A stretch of 64,000 bases of DNA from Triops longicaudatus. Taxonomy: Eukaryota; Arthropoda; Branchiopoda; Notostraca; Triopsidae. Each line of letters starts with the position of its first letter. Position 1 is the first letter of the stretch. The stretch lies in NCBI GenBank assembly GCA_022885665.1, contig JAGQDJ010000019.1:523754-587753 (forward strand), written 5' to 3'. The notes beneath the pieces were generated by a model. The model ran no database searches. It was not told where the DNA came from and was given only the letters and a program-made list of their open reading frames with translations. Both the position numbers and the translations under genes were made by a program. This document shows positions 40,513 through 51,769 of this stretch, piece by piece.

Positions 40513-40592
40513 GTAGAAACGCTGGCGTAAGCTGTCTGACAAACCCAATAAAGAATAAAGTGCAATTGCAGTTGCAACTTGGTAGACACAGA

Positions 40593-40748
40593 CAGGGCCG
40601 TACCCAGGATTTTGGTTCGGGGGTTACTATTGATCGTGGTTACAACGCAATTTTTTGGACGTTTGGCTTTTTCCTACCTTTCCCATTATAAAGTATACAT
40701 TTCGGGGGGGAGGGGGGGCAATCCCCCACTACCCTAAATACGGCCTTG
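40593..40748. mobile_element. Short non-autonomous inverted-repeat element (MITE-like)
   Basis: The left end begins CAGGGCCGTACCCAGG and the right end, read on the minus strand, begins CAAGGCCGTATTTAGG; 12 of 16 bases agree. Between them the left arm has GGTTCGGGGG and the right arm GGGGGATTGCCCCCC. The unit is about 156 bp with no coding capacity. Termini of the type CAGGGCCGTA...AGGATTTT are common on short repeats in arthropod genomes. No clean target-site duplication is visible, so the exact ends are uncertain. Confidence 0.55.
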
Positions 40749-41339
40749 CTATGGAAAAAGATGAGTTCAACACCATTCAATAATAGTCAATAGCTCAAGG
40801 GCAAACACTGTGATGATTTACTGTGATATTCAATTCAATGAACAGGAACGCTAATAATTCTGAGCTCACGCTTCACTGAATTGCTGTCATTTTATAATGC
40901 GGTTTACATCTTGTTCGTTTTGCGTGCCGTCAACGGGGGTTACTTTGAATAAAAGGAGAAACCGAAGACCTTTTCGCTCCTCAAGTGGACACACGCAGCA
41001 AACTAAAATAACGCTAATTTTAATGGTCGACAGTTGTTTTAGGAGAGAAACATAAAGATTTTGTTTTGACACATTTCGTGGTAACAAGGACTTTCGTTGA
41101 CAGCAAGACACATTTTTGCACATATGCAGTGTCTTCAATTTTTCACTATCAAAAGATAACTGTACAATTTAGAAGCTCAATTTCTCTAAAAAGTTACATT
41201 ATAGGTAAATTATTTAGATCACCTAAATCAAAACAAAATCACAACTGTTTACCTCCAGGCAAACTCACTGTTCAAATTTATCCATCGAGTTTCGACCCTT
41301 TCCCCATTATATAATGTATGGGTTTTGGAGGGGAAGTGC

Positions 41340-41476
41340 ATGGGACGCAGGGAGTACGCGACCTGCGATGAAAAAGGGCATGAAGGCTTAATTCAAAAAA
41401 CCAAACCCCCTACAGATTTGAACACACTGTGGACAGACAAAATTAAAGAAGTAGTAGAGATCGTGGAGAATGCAGG
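41340..41476 (+). other. Coding-like patch ending at a consensus splice donor
   Basis: From the ATG at 41340 the frame reads MGRREYATCDEKGHEG and then PPTDLNTLWTDKIKEVVEIV. It runs 46 codons to a TAA that overlaps a perfect gtaagt donor at 41477. A polypyrimidine tract and ACAG acceptor follow at about 41565-41569. The composition looks like real protein. I do not recognise the family. It may be a transposase exon, given the repeat context, or an orphan exon. Confidence 0.25.
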
Positions 41477-42241
41477 GTAAGTGCGAATGTGAAAAGGGAT
41501 ATAAGTTTTAAGGCTTACTTGTCTCTTTTTCTTCCTTTCTCTGTTCGTTTATAATTTTTCTTGTACAGCTAATGAACATTAACAATGACATGAAGAAATT
41601 TTCTGAAAGAATGGGATTTTCTCAATTATATAATGCAAGTTTTTGTTTTCGCTCAAACCTCTTCGTAGCGCGGGGTAACTTTGAACATCAATTTTTAAAA
41701 TACTCGCGGAGTTTTTTGGTGACGTTGTAAGTGAAAGGCTTGTCTCGTTCTGTAAAAAAAACTATAGAGTGAAAACTTTTTTATGTTTACTTACAAATTA
41801 ACAAAAATACGCAGCAAAACGCAGAAAAAAAGCGTTTTCTTGTCCAAAGTAACCCTGGCTATACGCACTCTTTCGGCTCGTATGTTCTTTTTCTTCATTC
41901 TTTTTAAGTCGAATTTGGAATCCTGAACACGAACTAGCGGGAAAAGTACATATTCACAAGTGAATGAAAAAACATTCGAACAGTTTTGCGTAATCTGGTT
42001 TGTCGTCTTTCCGGTTGACTGGGGTGAATTCCCGTACAGACCGGGTGATAACGCTTCTACCATTTCCCATGTGGACCTACTATCGCTGAAAAGTGGTATC
42101 TATATTTGTCATGAGTGGACCTACTAGGCCAATAGGACAAATTAGGATGAAATAATTTATAAATATTGTATTTAGACAGATAATAACATCAAACAACCAT
42201 TAATTTTCTCCGTATATAAGATCGTCTTTTGCGAAGACATG

Positions 42242-43759
42242 TTAGATCATACTGGAGTACGCACGCTTGCGTGATGGGTTTTGTACAGGAGATACAGGAT
42301 AATGTGACATGATTAAATCGGTCAAGTTAATTGATTCGCCATCCGTTTCGATATCATGTCCGAATTGGTCTATAACACGTGCTTTCGGTCCTGATAGAAC
42401 CTGTAACTGCACTTGTGCGCTAGAAATAGATACTTCGGGAGGTACGTCGAAATGAATGGTAGGTTTCTGTAAGGCTTCCACGTTGTTGCGTGTAATAAGA
42501 AGAGGACGAGGCTTGTTTCGATTCTTGTTAGCAGCACTTGTTGTAACGGTGCGGTCCGCGTACCAAGGATCTCTACGTTCGTCATTGAAAGTCGAGTAGC
42601 TTTGAGCTGTCGGTTGACGAGGAGCGTGGTTAATGGCTTGACGATTGTCGTTATTCCATGATTGATAAAAAGGTGTTTGAGTGGTTTTCGTGCGATAAGG
42701 TTGGTAGGACGAGCTATAGAAATTTGGTTTATTGGAATATTGTACCGTTGGCTTGGCCGTCGGGGCGTTGTCCTTTTCAACTGTCGCTTCTATTGACGCT
42801 GGGGAAGCAGGTCGGTAAGTTAACTTGCCATTAACCCAGGTGGGCTTTTTATGCCAGCTATTGTTTATATCTTCGTTATGAACGTGCGTGTTGCGGTCAA
42901 CTGGCCAAATCCATGGCTGTTTAATAGGCAACGGTTTGTTAAAGCTAAACGGGTCGTACTCGAGATCCGCCAATGTGAGAGAAGGTGCACTTGGTCTTTC
43001 GGGCCGCTTGATGTACCCTGAGGCACTCTCAGGCTTCTGATTGTATTTGTCAGCACCGAAATTGAACGAATATTGGTTGAATTTTTCGGGTTTCGCGGTT
43101 GTGGTCGTCGTGGTGGTTGTGATGGGTGTTGTAGCTTCGGTCGTCGTTGATCTGGTTCTCGGTCTTGGTGTAGTAGTAGTTGTAGTTGGCGAAGGCGTGG
43201 TCGTGATTTTGTTCTTGGAAGGAGGAAACAAAGCACTTAAGGGCCCTTTAAACTTTTCGTAGTCTTCTTTCGTATACGGCTTGAAAGTCGGTCTGGCGGT
43301 CTTGACATGGTTCGAAGAAATGATTCTCGAGCACGGCTTTCCCACTGAACAGGAAATGGTGAAAAAAGGGATATTAGGTGTCGATTTGTCCACAAGAGAA
43401 CTCGGGGTTGTAGTCGTGGTCGTCGTCGTTGTAGTCCGTCTAGGTTGGCTGTTTACAGAACCAAACGGTCGGGAAGTTACAACAATAGATGGTAGCTGAA
43501 CACTGGCTTTCTTTCCAGAGTTTGAAGACGTAGGTGATGCCAAGGTGTTTTGACCTGGACCCGCTACTTGAATGATGGAAGGGTAGGGTCGGCCACCAAT
43601 GTTTCTCCGGTAGGAGGCCGGTCCTGCCCGGTAGATCGTTGTGGTCGTATTTTTCGTGGTTGTCACATTATACGCGATTTGCGCTCTCGCTTGCGTTACA
43701 AGAATGGTCCACACGAGTAGCAAAACCACAGTCACCAAGCTGGACGCGTTCCAATGCAT
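42242..43759 (-). CDS. Secreted Thr/Pro-rich extracellular protein, unknown family
   Basis: A single-exon ORF of 505 residues. I chose the ATG at 43759 (MHWNASSLVT...) because it gives a textbook signal peptide: a short polar start, then VTVVLLLVWTILVT, and a cleavage site after QARA. The frame also has an ATG 13 codons further upstream. The mature protein is Thr-rich, with three poly-Thr tracts (for example TTTTTTTTTTP), as in mucin-like O-glycosylated linkers. Between them are Pro/Lys/Tyr-rich blocks such as TFKPYTKEDYEKFKGP and QYSFNFGADKYNQKPE. The C-terminal third holds IHFDVPPEVSISSAQVQLQV and DLIMSHYP. Only two cysteines are evident in the mature part (SCSVGKPCS), so it is not a typical chitin-binding domain protein. 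It may be a matrix or cuticle-associated protein; no family was recognised. Confidence 0.75.
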   Translation of the reverse strand: MHWNASSLVTVVLLLVWTILVTQARAQIAYNVTTTKNTTTTIYRAGPASYRRNIGGRPYPSIIQVAGPGQNTLASPTSSNSGKKASVQLPSIVVTSRPFGSVNSQPRRTTTTTTTTTTPSSLVDKSTPNIPFFTISCSVGKPCSRIISSNHVKTARPTFKPYTKEDYEKFKGPLSALFPPSKNKITTTPSPTTTTTTPRPRTRSTTTEATTPITTTTTTTTAKPEKFNQYSFNFGADKYNQKPESASGYIKRPERPSAPSLTLADLEYDPFSFNKPLPIKQPWIWPVDRNTHVHNEDINNSWHKKPTWVNGKLTYRPASPASIEATVEKDNAPTAKPTVQYSNKPNFYSSSYQPYRTKTTQTPFYQSWNNDNRQAINHAPRQPTAQSYSTFNDERRDPWYADRTVTTSAANKNRNKPRPLLITRNNVEALQKPTIHFDVPPEVSISSAQVQLQVLSGPKARVIDQFGHDIETDGESINLTDLIMSHYPVSPVQNPSRKRAYSSMI

Positions 43760-45442
43760 TCTTCTTACCTGAATACCGAAGAGCTTACTTTTAAACATAT
43801 TTTTTAATTACGGTAAAGTTTTGGAAATACCATTATTGCATTCTCTAGAGAGGACCAACGCCAAAAATAAATCCAACGATGTTGGTAACTTTGCAATTGC
43901 AACAATAATCGGGAAGCACGTCACTACCAGTCTGATTTGTGGAAATTCATAAGCGAAAATGAAAGACGTGATATCTTTAGTGAATTCGTCGTACTATAAT
44001 TGGAAGTCGGTCCTGTTACGAAGGAGGTCTTCCTTGACAAATCCACCCTTCCTCTTCCTAGGCGCATTAGAGCGTACGGAAGCAGCCCAGCAGAACACGT
44101 ATTACGGGAAGAAGTCCTTTTTTTTAAAGTAAAATTTTGCACTGTTAATGTAGAAACTAATTGTATTGTATTTTTTTTTAACTACAGTCCCTCCTGGTTG
44201 TTGTCCCTCACAGTGCTGATCCTGAACTGACGGTAACACCGCTCGTCTTCTCCAGGCAAATCTTTCAAGTATCCGACCTCCTTTCAAGTTGACCTACTTA
44301 CGACTTCCAGCTTGTGAACATTTGTGATACTGACCCGTTACCACTTTCTCCACGCTTCCTTACTCCCCGTGACAGACATATTCGAACTCCGGTGTAATTG
44401 ATGAGCCTGACCGGAAATTGCAGACTTGTCTGTAATTCAGTTAGCATATACGGTGCTGCCGGCTTTCACGGTCAGTCGTTCGAAACAAAAGTTCCAAGAG
44501 ACTAATTGTGCTTTTCAACGTCTATTATTGTCATCATTCACATCATTATAATAGTTGCAGCTAAAGTACAAAGTAGGGAGGATTTTTTTAGCGAAGAATT
44601 TTGCACAGCTGCTGTGACACTTCTGTGACATATGTAAGGGTTAACGAGTTTTTATGAGCATTTACCAAAGAGAAATGTGGACCATGTTCTGCATGTATTG
44701 CGTCTTATTTTGCGTATATTCTAAATCTGCGTGTGAACTGTAACACTGGGCTTAACCCACATGCTTTCTCAACCTAAGGAAGACGTGACCAAACCAGTTC
44801 ACATCCACCGAAATAGTGATTCCGTACTTTTGGGAACTTTCCCTATTTCTCATCGGCATTATTATTTTCACGTGTTTATTACTTATTTTTTGTGATCGTG
44901 ACTTGTTTTATTAATTAATTTATTTATTTATTTATTTTTAAAGGAAAAGAACTCGATTTCCTTGTGTCATTATGCAGAATTCGAGACGTGGATTAGGTAA
45001 CGGAAAGCTTTCGTGAAGGGACAGCTAGGCTTTCGTCGGAAACCCGAACCGCACAAAAAAGAGGCTCTGCTTTTCTCTACTTACCGTTTTGCAGCTCCGG
45101 TGTTTTGGTTTTGTTATCCTGGTGTACGATTGCACAAAATCTTGAAAAATTTGCCAGTAAAGTACATAACCTTATTCCTATAAAAATTTTAAAAAATGCT
45201 ATTTAACATAGTAAATCTAAGACTGAAAATTAAGTCGCTATTTGACCGCCTTTCTTCACAGTTCCGTCAGTTGTGCTTGGTCGTGTTTTTCACCTTTCCA
45301 GTCACGACCGAAAGTATTTTTTGGTCAGTTTTTATTGCTTTAGCATTAGAAGCAGAAAATATAATAAGTCTGGATAGCCCAACTAAAGCGATTAGCATAT
45401 TTTTAAGCAAATTTTTTTATTTTCCTTCTTGTAGATTAGGAT
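43760..45442. other. Divergent intergenic region and Akt 5' region
   Basis: Between the minus-strand secreted-protein gene and plus-strand Akt. No coding sequence is supported. A strong polypyrimidine tract and TTCTTGTAG acceptor at 45426-45434 sit nine bases before the Akt ATG, so Akt probably has at least one non-coding 5' exon in this interval. I could not place its donor. Confidence 0.5.
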
Positions 45443-48143
45443 ATGAGCTCAGCGTTGAGTTCAGCGCCCACCATCAAAGAGGGATGGCTTTGGAAACGGG
45501 GTAAGATCATCAGTTAACCCTATTAATATACTTTTTGCCCATTTTAGTCATTTTGAAATTATAATAGGTGAACATATAAAGAACTGGCGTCCCCGTTATT
45601 TCGTCCTCTTAGCTGATGGCTCGTTATTGGGTTATAAGACCAAACCTGAAAATGGCATAGCCTTAGCCGAACCCTTGAATAATTTTACAGTAAAAGGCTG
45701 CCAGCTTATGAAAACAGATCGTCCTAAACCGTTTACGTTTAATATTCGTGGATTACAGTGGACAACTATCATTGAACGAACTTTTCATGTCGAGTCGGAG
45801 AAAGATAGGTATTCATAACATCTAGATCCTTTATATATTTGTATTGTAATATCGTATTATCTTGATCCCCTGACATAATTTTTTTCACAGCTGTGGAAAT
45901 TTCTTCGATTCTAAAACAAATTCTACAATTAGAGTAGTTCATTTTTATACTAAAGACTTTGAACCAGTTAAAAAAAGAAAGACTATTTGAAATAATTGCT
46001 CTGTGCAAAATTGATTATATTTGTTCTCATTAATTTGTGGGTTATTTCAGGGAGGAATGGATGGAAGCTATTAAACATGTATCTGAACGGCTAGGAGAAG
46101 ACAGTAATGATATAGAAATGGCTTCCGATTCCATTTCTGAAGGCAGCAAACCTAGTGAGCGAATGGCACTGATGGCCAATTTTAGTCGAGGCGAGGATGA
46201 TTTAAGTGCCAAGTTTTCCGTCACGGGTACCACAACGAGGACACACTCAGGGAGGAAGAAAGTTGTAAGTATTCATCCATCGAAGGCAATGTCATTTTTC
46301 TGTTCTTCCTTCATGTTTTGGGATTTCCTTGTTTCAGACACTAGAGAACTTTGAGTTTCTCAAAATGTTGGGAAAAGGCACGTTTGGCAAAGTCATTTTG
46401 TGTCGTGAGAAGCACACAGGTCACTTATATGCCATCAAGATCTTGAAAAAGGAACTTATAATCGCGAAAGACGAGATAGCGCATACCTTAACGGAAAATC
46501 GGGTGTTGCAAAATACTAAGCATCCTTTCCTCATAGTAAGCAGTGCCATTACTAGTGTCATACATATTTCATGTAACATGTTGTCTCATGGTCGCACACA
46601 TACTTAGTCTTTAAAGTATTCCTTTCAAACTTCCGAGCGCTTATGTTTCGTCATGGAATACGTAAACGGAGGAGAGCTCTTCTTTCATTTGTCCCGAGAA
46701 CGGGTCTTCTCAGAGGACAGGACGCGGTTTTACGGGGCAGAGATCATATCAGCGTTAGCGTACCTTCACGAGCATGGAATTATCTACCGCGATTTGAAAG
46801 TAATTGCGTTTATCTAGCAGGTTTTTTACACCAAATTTTATCAAACGCTTTGTTATTTCGGCCTTATAGTTGGAAAATTTACTTTTGGACAAAGATGGAC
46901 ATATTAAAATTGCAGATTTCGGACTTTGTAAAGAGGACATAACTTATGGACGAACAACAAAGACGTTCTGCGGAACGCCCGAGTATTTGGCACCTGAAGT
47001 AAATCATTTATTATTCTTTTAAAAATATGCTATTTTTATTGAAATACTGTTTATTTGCTATGATGCAAACTTAGGTGTTGGAAGACAATGACTATGGCCG
47101 AGCAGTGGATTGGTGGGGAGTGGGTGTGGTCATGTACGAAATGATGTGTGGCCGTTTACCTTTCTATAACCGTGATCATGACGTTTTGTTTGAGTTAATC
47201 CTTATGGAAGAAGTAAGTTTCTTTGTAGTAGCTTGTAAGTTGTTTGTTTTACAAGGCACGTTTATTCCGCTTAGGTGAAATTTCCGCGCACGTTGTCCCA
47301 AGAAGCTAAGGATTTCCTCAGTGGCATGCTAGCTAAAGATCCTACCAAGCGATTGGGAGGAGGACCAGAGGATGCTCAAGAAATTATGCGACATGTGTTT
47401 TTCGCACCCATTAACTGGACAGATCTGGTCCTTAGAAAGGTAGCCCTTTTTTCGTAATTTTTATGACTTCTTACTTCGCGTTGAAATGCATAAATCATAC
47501 TAGTATAGCACAAGCCAATATCATATAAAACTGTGTAGATCTCTCTCTGTGCTAAAGCGTTCATTTGACCTAAATTCGTTTACTTTTGACATTTACTTCG
47601 GAAAATTTTAGTTCACTCTTTTGTTTCATTTTTGACGTACAAACATTAAAGTACTTTCCAATTATAGAGTCAGAGATTAGACTGGTGAAATAAATGTAAA
47701 CATAATTAATTACTTGGATACCACTGGCATGTCATTAAATATTATTCAGTGGTAAGAAGTATATTCCGGGAAATTAGTTTTTTGTATACTTGGTGTGTTT
47801 ATATCTGTGCACAGGAATAACCATCAAAACCCTCTTGAATAGGTTAGCTGACGTAATTTGTGTTTTACCAAAGTATTTGTTATGGTCGCGTGGTTAACGA
47901 TATGATTTTCCTTGTTAGATACCTCCCCCTTTCAAACCGCAAGTTACTTCAGATACTGACGTGCGCTATTTCGATACCGAATTTACTGGTGAAACTGTTG
48001 AATTAACCCCCCCTGACGCCGGACCTTTGAATAGCATTTCAGAGGAAACTGAACCGCCCCACTTTCCTCAGTTTTCTTATTGTCCTGAATTGAGCTCAAC
48101 GGTGGGTAGTAGCGCTTCCTTATCACACGGACCTATTGCGTGA
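45443..48143 (+). CDS. Akt: RAC serine/threonine protein kinase Akt (protein kinase B)
   Basis: Nine coding exons: 45443-45500, 45568-45808, 46051-46264, 46338-46535, 46608-46799, 46870-46998, 47075-47212, 47275-47439 and 47919-48143. They give 1,560 nt and 519 residues. Akt is the insulin/PI3K effector kinase, recruited to PIP3 membranes through its PH domain. Residues about 9-110 are the PH domain (IKEGWLWKRGEHIKNWRPRYF). The kinase domain (about 176-435) has the glycine loop GKGTFGKV (183-190), catalytic Lys205 in AIK, the catalytic loop YRDLK (Asp299), DFG Asp317, and the activation loop KTFCGTPEYLAPE. Thr333 there corresponds to human Thr308. The C-terminal tail keeps the turn motif LTPPD (Thr475) and the hydrophobic motif FPQFSY (Ser498, equivalent to Ser473). 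All regulatory phosphosites are intact. An acceptor just before the start implies an upstream non-coding exon. Confidence 0.98.
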
Positions 48144-49085
48144 TCGGTCTGCCGGAGTTTCGTGGGATAACAACAGAAAACAAAAAAGCGTGTAGATATT
48201 TCCCTATTTTCTCTCTCTCAAGGTTAAAAACTTATATGCCCTGTTCTCTTTTTTCCAGCTTTATCATGGCTTGAACTTGTTAATCAGCTGTATCGGGGAA
48301 AAGTCGCCAATGTGGACAGAAAACGTAAAAAGGACTACCATAAGAAAGAGAAGAGGATACGGCGATAGCCTTTCGAAGTTGTTTGCTTTCTGTTTGTCGT
48401 TCTTTGCTGTCTCAGCCGAGTCTTGGTGCGAAAAATTCCAGTGCATTTTTGGGGGCAGTTTTCAAACAACTTACTTTGCTTCTATTTGCCGGTGCATTTG
48501 TTATGGAAAAATAGTAATTTTATTTTGTACATTTAGAAGGATGCATTTCTCTCCTCCCTCCCTTTTCTTGTACTGTATCCTCTATTGCCGTATCAGATTT
48601 CTTTACACGTGAACGTTTAGAATCCTTCCCCTTCATTCGAGGACAAAAAAAAAAGTCTGAGCTAAAATCCTGCCCTATTTACACCGGTGTTACGGATAGT
48701 TGGCCTTTTATTGATTTTCCTTATGCCTCTCCTATGGGCTCAGATTTCAGTTTTTTCCTCTCTTTTTTTTAGGAGAAAACATACAGTGTCTAGTTGCAAC
48801 ACAAACCATTCAGTGTCTTTTATAGGGCTAACAATGGGAGAAAAAAATAATTTTGAAATGTATAACAAGGAAGATGTATCCATTCCTACTGCTCAACAAT
48901 TAGCTATTTACGACCCCTAATAACGGGAACACGCGCTTCTTCTTAGAAACTAACACAGGTACGTCAACAGTAACAGCTGTAGCTTGGTTAGTTTTTAACC
49001 TGTTAAGGATGTACAGAGAAATGATGGGAAAATTATCTGGCAAAAAGCAAGTGTAAAATTTCGCAACTGGCATGCAAAACTATCA
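48144..49085. other. Convergent gap between Akt and the minus-strand gene
   Basis: Contains the 3' UTR of Akt and that of the Ser/Asp-rich gene, running toward each other. It is T-rich with no coding sequence. No clear AATAAA was seen for Akt. Confidence 0.6.
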
Positions 49086-51769
49086 CTAGTTGCTGTCGGT
49101 CGTACTTTGTCGCAGGATTTGTGCGGAGACACTGGAACCTTCTCCGGGGTAATAAACTTTACTAGGCAGCTTGAGTCGCAGCCGGCCTTCTGCAGTGATT
49201 TCATCCACTTTGGAAGTATTTTTTATCATAATCAAATATTCTTCGAAGTTGGCTTTCGGTAACGCGGTGCTCGGTCGCGGCCGGGGCCGGGGCGAGGTAC
49301 TTACAGTGTACGTGCTACGGAGACCGATGGGTGTCATGGGCGCGATAACGGATCGCTCTTGGGGTAAGGTCGTAGGCACAAAAGGGAGTTCATCATCTAA
49401 GGATTCTTGCTTGACAAAACTTCGTTCTTCCGTTGGAACCAAAACCGGCGGATGGACGTCCCCCTGCGGTCCATCTTCCTTCATACCGTTCGTACTCATT
49501 CTCCGTAGCGTCGAAGTCACAGCAAGAGATGTATGGGATGATTCTGGGGAAAAAAAAGAGTTCTAGTCGGTTTGTTTCGTTATAAAAGTGCGTTACCTTT
49601 CTTGAGTTCTTGGACGTTTTCTTTGCTGACGGATTTCGATACAGAGTTGTCTAAGGGTAGAAAAAAAAGCCGTGATTCATTTTTCAGTTAATTGAATTTC
49701 TAACTGAATGATCTTAATTTACCGAACGCTGCCTTGGAAGACTTCTTATCCTTTTTGTTGAAAGCGCGCTGTAGTGCTGATAAAGGATTATTGAAAATCT
49801 TTTTAGAAACCTTGCCTTCAGAACGCGGGGGCATGGTTTCTGTTTCCTCGTTCCCTGATGAAGAAGTTTTGCCTTCGAGCGATTCCTCAGAAATGCCATC
49901 AGCAACGTTGTTCGTGACACTGGCGTACTTTGCCACCCTATGCATGTCCCCGTTGGACATTTCCATGTCCAGGAATTCCGAACTCCCCACTGCTCTATTA
50001 TTGACTACTTCACTGGTTGGGGATGTACTAGGACTAAAGTTGGTCGCAAACGTCCCGTTGTAGCCATTCTCTTCTGGAAATTCTGTTTCGGACTCCATCG
50101 TAAGCTGCTCGGACACAAGGTGTTCATGGCTGAAAGTTTCTAATATGACGTGTCCCGTGTCAACTTCCTCGTCTTCCTTGTCAGATTCGTCTTCCTTGTC
50201 AGACTCGTCTTCATCCTCGTCGGCTTCGTGGTCAAGTAAATGGTCGTTGGAGGTATCTTCCCAGGACGCGTTAAACGGTTGTTGACACTCCTCTTGGTGA
50301 CTCGACTCTGCCGAGTCCTCTTCACTGCAGGAGGAGTGCGTGTCGGGGTGAAGGCCGGGTACCCTTTGAACCAGGCTATTGACTGAGGAACTGTGCCTTT
50401 CACTGGTGCTGACATCCTCATCATCCATGCTAAAACTCGCTGCGGCTTCTGAGGTTTCTTCAGCGGTGTAGGTATTCAGGTGACTGCTGGTTACGGAAGA
50501 CGAGCCAGAGAGCAGACGCTCGAGGGGTTCTTTACTAATAGGCAAGGATTGATGGCTTGAAAAACTGCTAGGAGCCGGGCTAGCGGGACGAGAGCGGGGC
50601 TCTGTTTGGTAGGATATGTGGGGCAATTTGTCAAAGTTGACTGTAAGGCTTGTCTTCCGCGACAGGGGCGAATTCAGTTGACTGCGCCTGGCTTGCTCTT
50701 GATCTTCATCGTCGTTTAGAACCAATATGCGAGAGCCACAGAAGGATGTTTCGACTAATAAAGGCGACTTGCGACCGGGCAGCGGGGAAACAGGTTGCGA
50801 TTGACGACGGAATGACAATGAGCTCTCCATGATGTTAATGGGCGCGATTTTCCACTGAGGCTTCCGATGTTGGTCCAAGAATGGCTGGAGCACGCTTGCA
50901 GCCGAGCAAGACTTTTCCAAGGCGAAGTGTTTCTGCTCTTGGCGTGGGGGTTCTGGGGTTGTGTCATCATCGGAGTTGACGAGGGAACTCTTTGACCCGC
51001 AGAAAGAAGTTTCCAGCATGGCAACACTCAACATCGAGCCTCGGTTAGACTGCGGTGACGGCAATAAATTCATGCGACTGTCAGCGGAATTGAAGGAACC
51101 CAAGCGTTCGCGGTATATACGGCTACAACGTCCCGTGTCAGCACTCCGGGTCGAACAGGAAGAAGCTTTTCTATTAAGGTCACCGACAGAGTTTCGTCCT
51201 CCATCCCAGCTTTTACGGCGTCCCAAATCAAGCTGACTGTCAGGAGTCACCCGACTGTAGAGATATGCCTTAGAGCGGTGGGTTTCGGGTCCAGAGCTGC
51301 CCAAGTCTTCCGTGGATCGCTTTAAATCCGTTTCATAGTTGGCTTCTAGGAATCCGTGCCGCAAATCTTCTGTGCTGCTGAAAAATTCACGGCTGTCAGA
51401 GCTGTGGGCACTACTGCACGAACTACTCGCGTTGACCACGTCGATCCGGGGTGTTTGTGGCGTTTCGGCTTGTGAATACGATTGTGAACCTCCGGACATG
51501 GAAATGGATAAAGAGACGGGACTTTCTGTCAACATGTGAATGGTTTCGTTGGAAGCCATTTCACTTACCGGACCTGGTAATGCTTCGCCGGTGACAGAGG
51601 TGTTGGGCACTCCGGTGTGGGATAGTGATGGGTCTTGCTCGTCACTCAAATCTTCGAAGGAAGCTATAGGCGCGTACGCATTACATGGCGAGCGATTCGC
51701 AGTTGTATCTGGATTTGAATAATTGTGATGAGATATCCAATCTAGACGTGTTTCTTTGCTTTCTTCCAT
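49086..51769 (-). CDS. Large Ser/Asp-rich protein of unknown family with duplicated ETSFCGS motif
   Basis: Three exons on the minus strand: 51769-49723, 49650-49597 and 49543-49086. They total 2,559 nt and 852 residues, with frame-consistent GT-AG junctions. The first ATG of the frame is used. The bases just before it (caccag|tg) could instead be an acceptor, so an upstream exon is possible. The protein is mostly disordered, Ser-rich, with a strongly acidic stretch (DESDKEDESDKEDEE). A motif occurs twice: LETSFCGSKSSLVNSDDD and VETSFCGSRILVLNDDED. A basic block (LSALQRAFNKKDKKSSK) precedes the intron. The last exon has DDELPFVPTTLPQER, a Pro/Arg run and NFEEYLIMIKN, which look conserved. No signal peptide or membrane segment is seen. 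Probably a cytoplasmic scaffold or adaptor; I could not name it. Confidence 0.8.

Larger units (their letters stand above)
39008..42241. other. Gene-poor, repeat-bearing intergenic region
   Basis: No complete gene is recognised. It contains an (AC)n microsatellite at 40492-40512, a short inverted-repeat element at 40593-40748, and three copies of a GGGTTACTTTGA-like motif near 40935, 41674 and (inverted) 41853. It also has a coding-like patch ending in a good splice donor at 41340-41476. The mix suggests decayed transposons. Confidence 0.55.
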
